This document shows positions 55,761-64,000 of a stretch of 64,000 nt of DNA, piece after piece. Positions within the stretch are counted from its first letter, which is position 1. The number at the start of each line of letters is the position of its first letter. The position numbers and the translations under genes are program-made. This stretch comes from Symsagittifera roscoffensis. Taxonomy: Eukaryota; Xenacoelomorpha; Acoela; Convolutidae. The notes beneath the pieces are model-generated. The model was not told the DNA's origin, made no database searches, and saw only the letters and a program-made list of their open reading frames with translations. Where the stretch lies: positions 55,034,617-55,098,616 of the forward strand of contig NC_087070.1 in NCBI RefSeq assembly GCF_963678635.1, read 5' to 3'.

Positions 55761-55976
55761 TTAGTAATTTTGAAAATGCGTTTCAGTGATTATCTTTTTA
55801 GAATGTTTATTATAGTATTCTTCAACAAAAAGAATTAAAAGAATAGTTGCTAGGGCAAATGTGACTACTGCCTTCTTTATACATTTGCACATTGTCATGA
55901 TTAGGGATTTCAAGAATGTGAGGTCAATTATGAACAAAATAAAGATATCTTTTCGACTGAAAATAGTTTGTATCAT
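55761..55976 (-). CDS. Small two-helix membrane protein
   Basis: An open 71-codon frame from ATG: FILFIIDLTFLKSLIM, then MCKCIKK, a second hydrophobic segment VVTFALATILLILFV, and a short charged end. The copy 1 equivalent starts at 2381 but shifts after CKC. It may be a viroporin-like or signal-anchor protein of the element; no family recognised. It lies between the spacer and the Pro-rich ORF. Confidence 0.5.
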   Translation of the reverse strand: MIQTIFSRKDIFILFIIDLTFLKSLIMTMCKCIKKAVVTFALATILLILFVEEYYNKHSKKIITETHFQNY

Positions 55977-56785
55977 TTAAATAGATTTTGAGTTATCGTA
56001 CCTGTGAATGCGGTCAAAAACTTGGGAAAGTTGGAGATATATTTCAAAGAGGGAAAAGAAAATTAGAAACAAATTGCAAAAAACTATCAAAAACATTATT
56101 AGGGCTTCGAAAGTTTTAATAAAAAAAATTGGCAAAAGTTTAAATAGAATAGAAAATTTTATGAAAAGGTTTATGATTATTTGTTTGAGAGTATCGACTG
56201 TTTCGTCGAATATTTTTTTTAAAAACTTTTGAGGCGATTTTTAAGTGTGCTCGGATTATTTATTGATTTTTTGACAAGTGGGTTGAGTTTTCTCAAAAGA
56301 TGTTGAGGCTTATTTTATGGTGCTCGGGAGGTCTTCTTAATTTTGTTTTTATTTGTCGGATAATTTGGGGTATTTTTGAGATATTTGTACTTTAGACCAA
56401 ATGATCATGGTTCTTTTTTACTTTAGGCTAATTTGCCATTTTTGATTTACGGGTTTTTGAGGTCTAAGTCGGGAAAACATTGCTGATCTTTGCATTATTT
56501 TGGTAGGGTTGGGTTGTAATTTTGAAGTGATGTTTAGTTTAGTTGTCAAGTTATAGCAAAGTGCTTATTTTTGACCTGGAGTTTATAAAGTTATAGTTAT
56601 AGATATGCCTGGAGATTGATATCTGTCGGCTAATGAGTTTGTCTTAGAGATATTGAAGAAGACAATTTTGAGTGAATTCTATAGGCTGAATTTGAACTAG
56701 AATTCATCAAGTGTGTTTCAGCATGTTATTACCAAAATATGAAAGTTCCAAATGATTGAAAAAGATATAATTTATGAATTTTAAA
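55977..56785 (-). other. Spacer between pol and env region, copy 3
   Basis: Aligned with 1573-2380. It retains the TTCACAG/GTACG junction just upstream of the small membrane ORF. No ORF of note; the plus-strand ORF at 56008-56232 is a by-product. Confidence 0.5.
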
Positions 56786-58300
56786 TTAAAACTGTTTTTG
56801 AAATTCAACTTTCTTTAATATTTTAGATTGCGGGTTGAGTGTTTTGTAATTTTTACAGGGTTGACTTCTAAGTCGTGATAATTCTCTATAATCTGATTTT
56901 TCTTTTTGATCTTGTGGCAAAATTTTTTCTGTCATTTTTCTCTTTTTTCTCTCTTTTTGAATTGTTTTTTGTTCTAAGATGTTAGCTGGTTGAGGAGTTT
57001 CATTTTGTGCAATGATTTGCTTCTTGTTGCTTTTGTCATTAGCTGTTTGGTTTTGTTCTGTTTGTGTTTTGTTTTGAACAATTTTTACACCTGTGAAAGA
57101 ATATAACTGAGATAATTTGCGTAGTGCGTATTCTTTCGGGTAATAAGGTAAAAAATTGTTACGATGTTGAACAAGTTTTTTTTAGTAGTATCAGTGAGTT
57201 TGTATGTTACCTCAGTAGGTTTGTCAATTGTTTGTATGGTCTTTTTCGAAGTGGTTGTAATTTTTTAGAATTTCCTTCTTGTGTGTTAAAATTTGGTATT
57301 GCAACAAATGTGCCTATTATTAAATCTGTGGCTGGCATAAAACGTGAATTAATTTGGTTGTTTATAGTTTGCCTTTGTAACAATTTATTTGTTACTTTTT
57401 GGTAGATTTCATTTTGGTTTTTTATCTGTATTTAAGATCCATTTGGTGTGTGTACTGGAAGCTAATTTTAGAATTTGTGGATAATAAAAGTGATCTTCAT
57501 CATGCGTGTGTAATGGTAGACTATGACATATTGAGTCTTTCTTTGGTTGACAATGACCTTGTGTGTTTTTATGAGCGTTTGCTGTGAACATCGGTTTTCT
57601 TGATTTTTGATTAAAAACCATTTCATATTGTTGCTAAACATTCCTAAAGTTGTTGTGATTTGCGAATTTTACGATAAGGGAAATAATTTTACGTCTGCTG
57701 ACCATTCAGTGTACCGTGTATCATTTCCATTAATGATACATCTAAGGTATTCTTGTAGTGAATGGTTCATGCATTCGACTGATCCGTTTGTCCATGGTGC
57801 ATGAGACGTACGTGGTTTGTGTTTGATGTTATACAAGTGGCATAATGTGATGATTTCATTATTTATAAATTCTGTGCCATTGTCTGTGAATAATAATTCG
57901 GGCAATCCGAATTTAGCTATCCAATCTTCGTAGAGTGTCGTATATGCATAATAAGCATTACAATGTGGTACAGGGTTGAGTGATACATAGTGTGTAAATG
58001 CGTCAACAATGACCATAATGTAGGAATTTCCTTCAGAGGATGGTGAAATTGGTCCTTTTGTATCAAAAGAAATTCGATGATTAAAACATAGACTTTGTCC
58101 TTTAAAATCTTGTTTTTGTGTCTGTTTTTGATTTGGATAAGGTTTATTTAATTGACATATTATACAATCGTTGCATAATATTTAATTCAAATTGGGGCAT
58201 TTGGAAAGTGGATATTTTTGTGTAAAATTTGCAAATGTTTTTTTTTCTGATCCTGAGTGTCCTTTGGTACTTTGTGTATGGGATATGTTGAATGCTATCA
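56786..58300 (-). pseudogene. pol: Gypsy-A integrase
   Basis: It joins element cDNA to host DNA. The N-terminal zinc region has TKGHSG and CNDCIICQLNK (about 58155-58270). The core (57669-58016) contains IVDAFTHY with the first Asp, FTDNGTEF with the second, and SVECMNHSLQEYLRCI with the catalytic Glu, so the DDE triad is present. Then comes the linker, the C-terminal domain (57124-57400, broken by shifts) and an Asn/Lys/Gln-rich tail ending at TAA 56786. Stops precede and follow the core. A single unit, unlike the tandem version in copy 1. Confidence 0.9.
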
Positions 58301-58523
58301 ACATCATACTTAAAGGGAGACAGGGGACTTTAGAATCAGTTAATTGATATTCTATAAGATCTGTGTTTTCATTTATAGTTGTATTGTTAAAATTTCAAAA
58401 ATTTCGGAGGAGTGTTTTGTTTCCTAAGATTGTAGTATCAATTTTTGTTGGTTTTGTTTTAAATTTGTGCCATGATTTGAGTTGTCTAATGACAGAGTCA
58501 AGGTTCTGGTATTTTTGTAACAG

Positions 58524-59350
58524 TTATAGTGTAATTTTTTCTGTTGGTGGTAAAAAAATATTTTTGACTTCTAATTTTGACAGTGGAATTGTATCGAGTG
58601 GGTCATGAAGATCAAAAACCTGATTCACTGTGTATTTTGGGTCATTTGTTTGTGGTCCTGATAAATTTATTTTATCAGTTAGATTTTCTTTTTCTATCAA
58701 AGGGAAAGGATCCTTTTTTGTGGTTGTTGTTTTATTTTTTTTGTTGGTCTTGTTTTTTATCCAATGTGAATATGGAATTGGTTTGAATGTGGATGTTCCT
58801 AGTGAATCAACTTCGTAGTGATTATTTTGACAATCTAGATAAAGCGGAAAATAATGTAAATTATTTATTTGTGATTGATCAATAGCGGTTTTTACTGCAT
58901 ATTTGCATTCTAATCGTGGTGATGTTTCGTCTTTTGCAAGATAAAAATTGATATTTTGTCGTACTTCAACTGTAGTTTTTCGTGTAAGTAGTTCAGATGG
59001 CGTGTTTCTACTTAATGTATCTGGTAATGCAATTGTTTTCCTGCTGTCCAAACTACATTAGGTTTGGGAACTTCAATAAAATTAATTGAAATCTATAAAC
59101 TCTATGGTTTGGATTTGATTTCTGTGTAAAAAAAAATTAATTGGTTTGTGATCTGTAAATAAAACTGTTGGATGTTTCGATCCAAGTATCAGAAATTCGT
59201 ATTTTGTAAGTGTATATATTATACCTGTACATTCTCTCATGAGGGTAGACAGTCGTAGTTCGGCTTGTGTTAATAAACGGGAATTCGCTGAAATGAGATT
59301 CATCTTATTTGATCCATTATGTGCTTGTAAGAATGCTGCGCCGATGCCAA
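58524..59350 (-). pseudogene. pol: Gypsy-A RNase H and RNase H-integrase linker
   Basis: RNase H degrades the RNA strand during reverse transcription. AAFLQAHNGSNKMNL, STLMRECTGIIYTLTKYE (catalytic Glu) and FTDHKPINFFL (catalytic Asp) lie at 59082-59340; the first Asp is in CDA at the end of the RT frame. The linker 58524-59051 is a long open frame (175 codons) with ALPDTLSRN, a typical end-of-RNase-H motif. Breaks occur near 59052-59082 and at the RT junction. Confidence 0.88.
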
Positions 59351-59354
59351 AATT

Positions 59355-60836
59355 TTAAGCATCGCACATTGCGTAGAATAGTTGATTCGGATCTTGAATT
59401 GTGTTTGATATTTGTTCTGTTAAAAATTTTCCAATTTCTTCAAATCGTGTTTGATGTTCGGTAGTCCATTCAAAATTATTTTGTTGTCGGAGGATGTTAT
59501 AAAAAGGTCTTAAGTATAGGTGCATTTTGTATACATATTTGCTTAAGAAATTCAACATTCCAAGGAATTCTTGGATTTTCTTTTTATTTGTAGGTGGTTG
59601 AAGTTTTTGAATTGCATCGATGCATGATTTAAATGGAGTTATAGTATTTCTTTCAATAATGTGTCCAAGAAACCTTACGCGTATTAGAAAAAAATGCGAT
59701 TTATCCGGGGCTGTTTTCATGTTTTCGTTTTGGAGTATTTGATGGTATTGTTCTAAGACTAAGAACATTTCATCTTTAGTTTATGACTGCATGAAAACAT
59801 CTTTTAAATAGTTGATTGTTTTTTTTCTTGAGTATGAGTGGTCTAGAAATTTTAATCATAAAAGCTGAAAAAGCTGCCGTTAATTTATGGATATTCCATA
59901 GAATAGTCTATTGAAATCATATTGTTGGTTTCCAATAACGAATTGCGTTAGTCGTCGTGACTGTTCATCTAGTGGCATGTGATTGTAAGCACTATTCATA
60001 TCTGCGGTTGTGATATATTTTCCGTTAATTTATGTTAAAATTACTTGAATGGGTTCAATGGGCCAATTACATTTTGATTCGTCAATTAGTGAATTGAGGT
60101 ATCTAGCGTCTAGAAATATTTTTAGTGATTCTCCTTTAGCTAGGATGATAACTGGGTTAATAAAGGTGTTTCCGTTTGGTTGTTCTTCTTTGTTTACGGG
60201 AGATATAATTTCCTCATATTTTTGTTCTAAAATGTCAAGTAATCGGTTTACTTTGTCATGTAAATGTATTGGTACTTTCCTTGCTCTTTGTGTTTTGAAA
60301 ACTGCATCAGGTTTTAAGGGTAAATATAATGATGAATTTACTTTTCCAACATCAATATTGGATGTTGCGTAAACCGTTGGATATTTCAGCAATAATTTGG
60401 CTAGTTTGTCAAATTTGATTTGTGTTATATGAGAGTGTTGAATAATAAACATCGTTAAAAATTTTTGCTGTTCTTCTGCATAGTGTGATGTATTGAATGT
60501 TGGTTTAAAATAAGGTGTTTTTGTGAATAAATCTGTATTTCTTTTTGCGTTACTTATTATATTATTTATTGATAATTCTTCATCAAGAATTGTTGATTGG
60601 CAAATATCTTGTAGTTGTAGTTTGTTATTGACTCGATATGCTACTTCGTTTGTGGGTGAAGTTGTAGCGTTTGTTTCACAATATCCTAAGAGTCCTAGAA
60701 GTAATGTTGTTTGATATGGGGAATCATTATATACGTGTAATGAAATAATGTCAGAGTTTGAGTTTTTCATATATTTTATGGATGATATTATTATCCGAAA
60801 AAATTTATGGATAGGTTTGAATTCGAGGTCTGACAA
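59355..60836 (-). pseudogene. pol: Gypsy-A reverse transcriptase, catalytic box altered
   Basis: It copies element RNA into DNA. 60030-60836 carries the pol N-terminus and RT palm start (VNRLLDILEQKYEEIISPV, NPVIILAKGESLKIFLDARYL). 59880-60010 gives TTADMNSAYNHMPL and QQYDFNRLFYG. The catalytic box reads INYLKDVF at about 59797-59817, where YxDD is expected, so the first Asp is replaced by Lys. 59355-59768 has RFLGHIIERNTITPF and QEFLGMLNFLSKYV (thumb/connection). Frameshifts separate the segments and a TAA follows the catalytic box. Confidence 0.92.
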
Positions 60837-61084
60837 AAAACTTGTTGTTTGTTTTGATTTTTATCATATTGATGAATTTGCTTGATTGAAAAGTTATATA
60901 CATTTCCTGAGAGTTGTTTCGGGTATTTTCGTTCTTGATTATATATTTTCGTTCTCCTCTCATAATGGTAGAATTTTGAGAAAAAGGGTGGTTATTTATT
61001 TAATCTCTGAAAGAATGTTAAAGCTGTGTTTTTCATTTTTGTATACTTGTCTTTTATATGGATTATACTATTTAGGATGTATAT

Positions 61085-61735
61085 TGTTGGTATAAGTTAG
61101 GGTATGGACGGTATGCCAATGATATTGTGTTTTATATCTGTTATGTGAAAAGTTTGTTTAAACGGTTTAGTCAAAATTTTGTTTTGTTCCATTGTTCTAG
61201 TGGGGACAAGCAAAATTTGGATTTTTCCATGATTGATCCTTGTGCTGTTGCTAACTTACTGGCTGTTTTCATAGGTATTAAAATTGGATGTAATGCTTTT
61301 ATTTCATTCCAAGTGGGAATATTAATAAAACTTGATTCTGCTCCTGAGTCGAATAAAAAATTTATTTCGAGGCCTGGTGGTTGAAATTCTTTATTTTTTC
61401 GGCTTTCTAAGAGAAATTGGATTGTCCAAACTTTTTCTCTTGGTTGTTTTTTTTGTATGTTTCGATAAAGATGATTTGTACTTGAGCATTGTAATTTATC
61501 TTTTCCATTGGGTTTGATTACAGTGTTGATTTCATTTACTTCTTATGTGATTGGTATATTATTATTAAAGGGTCTAGTATAATATTCATGAAGAAATTCC
61601 AATTGAGTTTCATGAATGTGTGAACTGAAGGGTTGTTCATATATGATAGGTTCATAGTCATTTTCGACTGTTATCATATTCACTGAGATGGTGTTATTTG
61701 TATCACTTTCGCTGTCTGTTGATTCGCAGTTAATG
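61085..61735 (-). pseudogene. pol: Gypsy-A aspartic protease region
   Basis: It would cleave Gag and Pol. The minus-strand frame contains LEIKFLFDSGAESS with the catalytic Asp-Ser-Gly (about 61335-61380), then IPTWNEIKALHPI and KLATAQGSIMEKS, the flap and following strand. Upstream it continues through a Glu/Asp/Asn-rich linker from gag. Stops near 61545 and further frame changes near 61190 break it. A retroviral-type protease is expected at this position between gag and RT. Confidence 0.8.
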
Positions 61736-61739
61736 TGAT

Positions 61740-63950
61740 TTAACTGTAATTCGGTGTTTCCTGTATCATCGATACCAGGTGGGTCTGAAGTTGATTCTTC
61801 GGTTGTTTGTACTTAGTTAATTTGTCTTTGATGCTTTGGTGTATTGCTTCTATATCTATGTTGTGAATCTGGATAGCGGTTATTATTCCTGTGAGGAGAT
61901 TGATATTAATTTCTTTGTCTATTGTTATAGCTTGAGTTTCGATTTTGTGAATTGTTTCTTGATCTATTTTGGCAATTGTCACTACATCTTTGATAATTTG
62001 ATCTATTGTACAAATTATTTCTTGATCTGTTGTGTTGATAATATTGATTTCGATTACTTGAATAGATTTTATTCCTATTGTAGGAATAATTTCTATTTCT
62101 ATTGTACGAGGAGTTTCGTGACCTATCGTTGGAATAGTGTCTATTCGTGGGGTTTGATTGGGAACTGGATGCAGAAACAATTTCTGTTCTGTTTGAACTC
62201 GATCGTGAATAGTTATTTCGATATTGATTATTTTGACTATTTGATCGACTATATCTATTTTGTGAGATTTTTCGTGATATTCTTTGTTCTGAATGAAATC
62301 TACCTCTATAACTTGAGTTATATGGGGATTGATTTCTCGAGTAGTGCGGGTTGCCTGGAAGTGGTTTTTCAGAGCTGTTGGTACTGTGTATATTTTTGTT
62401 TGGTAGATTTTGGTCTTTTTTCATGTACTGATAGAATGATTTATTTAGTTCTTTGTATTTTTGTGGTTTATTTTGATTGTCTTGCTGTTTTTGTCTACAT
62501 TCGGCAGTACTGTGTCCGTATCGTCGGCAATAAATACACCAATTCTTAAAAGATGGCTTACCTTTGAAGTTTGGGTTTTTCTCATATATATTCAAAATTT
62601 CAGTGATTTTTTCAGATAGATCTAGATCTGAGTTTTGAATATTGTTTATATGGGTAGTATTTGCTTCGATCCTGTTAACATATTGTAGTTTGAGATTTTT
62701 TGTTTCTTCAAGTTTATTTGTGATTTCTGCCTGTTCTAGTTTATCGACTAGTTTTTAAAGTTAAATCAGGTTCTCGCATTGAGTAAGGATGTGATGCTCT
62801 CTTTTTAATAGCCATTTTTCTTAGCTGGGGTGTCAGAGTCATCATTAAAAATTCCGTCATTTTTGTGTTTTTATAATCAAGTGTGTTGAGTGAATATGCT
62901 TTTCGAACTAGTGTTTCGATTCTTACTGCCACTTGCTTAACTGTTTCATTTCGTAATCTGCGAATTTCATTACATAAAACTCTTTGATGTTGTTTGTTTC
63001 TTTCAGAATCAAACATTTTTGAAAATTCTTGTGTGAATCTTTTCCAATCGGATTTTATGTCTATAGTAGGAACTGAAAACAATTTTTGAGCTGCGCCATC
63101 AAGTGTTGTTTGTATTAACGCTGTGCTTCGATGATTCCAATTTTGGTGAAGTGGTGTGTTAATTCATTCAGGTCCTATAACTAAAATTAAATTTGCTGTA
63201 ACTGCATTTAAATAATCTTCTACAGAATAGTCAGTGTGTGTGCCTGTAAATACCATCAATGGTTTTTTTGATGTGATTGACGATTCACCCATTAGGTATG
63301 GATTCATCGTCATTTTTAATGATTCAGCGGCATTTGGTATCTGTGAAAAGTTTGTAAGTTGATTTTTTGTGATTTCATGTTGTTGTAAATAATATGGTAG
63401 CGGTATTTCGTTTTGCATTTGTGTTGGTTAAAAGAATGCATATTTGCTGAGTTTTGTGGTTGTGCTGGTTGATAAGATTGTATGGTGATTGGATTTTGCA
63501 TCTGTAACGATTGGTAGCTTTGTATGTCAGCTGGGTTTTGTGGGTAGATTTTTACATTTTGAGATGTTTGAGTTTGTCGGGGTATTTGCGTACAATGTTC
63601 TTGAGTGTATGGTGCAAAAATATCTGCTTGAAAACAATAATCAACATCGGATGATAAATTGTTTGTATAGTAGGTTTTTTGTTGTTTGTTCCTATTTTGT
63701 TGAAAAAATGAATAATTTTCACTACGATCTTGTGGGAGATATGGATGATCTTGAAAGTTTACTGAGTTTTGTGATGTATTTGGAAGAATCCATTTTTGTG
63801 AAAACAATTGATTTTGTGTATTTCTGCGGGGGGTTGGTTTGTTTGTGATGGATTGACATAATTATAATCGTGTTCTGCAAAATTACTTCTTGTAAACTTT
63901 TTTCTTGTTTTTGATGGTTTTGTCATTGGTCTATATGTTTGATAGTCCAT
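61740..63950 (-). pseudogene. gag: Gypsy-A Gag (capsid, zinc knuckle, Asn/Arg-rich region)
   Basis: ATG at 63948-63950 (MDYQTYRPMTKP). A Gln/Asn/Pro-rich N-terminal region (63316-63807) leads to a capsid-like helical domain (62741-63250, with WKRFTQEFSKMFD and RRLRNETVKQVAVRIETLV). A CCHC zinc knuckle, CIYCRRYGHSTAEC, lies at about 62500-62550, followed by an Asn/Arg/Ser/Tyr-rich repeat region (61906-62490). An overlapping Ile/Thr-rich frame (61740-62180) continues towards the protease, so a programmed or accidental frame change occurs there. Several shifts break the capsid part. Confidence 0.85.
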
Positions 63951-64000
63951 ATGTGAATACTTTGGAGCAACGGAGGGTTTAACCGTGGATTGTATTGTTT

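Larger units (their letters stand above)
48337..64000 (-). mobile_element. Gypsy-A copy 3: nearly full env-bearing LTR retrotransposon
   Basis: On the minus strand, from 64000 down: gag (start 63950), protease, RT, RNase H, integrase, spacer, membrane ORF, Pro-rich ORF, env-like, ORF4, LTR ending at about 48337. The 5' LTR and primer-binding site lie beyond the window. It matches copy 1 over the whole shared region. All large genes carry stops or shifts and the RT catalytic box is altered, so it is not autonomous. Confidence 0.93.

Noticed and set aside
61836-62549. Long plus-strand ORF (237 codons, Tyr/Phe/Cys-rich)
   Set aside because: It is the exact antisense of the Asn/Arg-rich gag region, and its composition follows from that repeat. 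No independent motif.

Overview
This window is AT-rich invertebrate nuclear DNA built almost entirely of decaying mobile elements. I found no conventional host gene, rRNA or intact tRNA. The Polinton's capsid, integrase and membrane-protein sequences look like the family typified by the C. elegans transposon-derived proteins F54H12.2 and F54H12.3. A nematode or similar small-intron invertebrate is therefore plausible, but the species cannot be read from the sequence.

Layout. (1) 1-10012, plus strand: the 3' part of a Ty3/Gypsy-type LTR element ('Gypsy-A' copy 1). It holds the end of pol (integrase, partly tandemly duplicated), a small membrane ORF, a Pro/Ser/Thr-rich ORF, an envelope-like glycoprotein, a further large unknown ORF ('ORF4') and the 3' LTR. 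(2) 10013-26367: non-coding repeat land with a tandem/dispersed ~530-bp repeat, a fold-back element (12061-13024), a very degraded second Gypsy family on the minus strand ('Gypsy-B', about 14.1-19.5 kb) and minisatellites. (3) 26368-28385, minus: a 3' fragment of Gypsy-A (copy 2). (4) 28496-46470: an 18-kb Polinton/Maverick with both terminal inverted repeats and an exact 6-bp target-site duplication (GTCACG). (5) 46477-48336: an inverted copy of the dispersed repeat and a second fold-back-like array. (6) 48337-64000, minus: a nearly full Gypsy-A (copy 3) with LTR, ORF4, env-like, pol and gag; its 5' LTR lies outside the window.

The Polinton's left half is on the minus strand: cysteine protease, major capsid protein, small basic virion-like protein, penton-like minor capsid, retroviral-type integrase, two small conserved proteins, FtsK/HerA-type packaging ATPase and a membrane protein, followed by unknown accessory genes including one with a weak HUH-like motif. 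The right half is on the plus strand: an accessory ORF, a protein-primed family-B DNA polymerase with N-terminal zinc fingers, and an acidic tail ORF. Together these would replicate, package and integrate the element. Nearly every gene carries in-frame stops or homopolymer frameshifts, so the copy is dead as assembled.

Comparing the three Gypsy-A copies gives the most useful new observations: a large conserved ORF that starts inside the env stop codon (ATGA overlap), and an 82-84 nt GT-AG intron candidate directly abutting that ORF's stop codon in all three copies.
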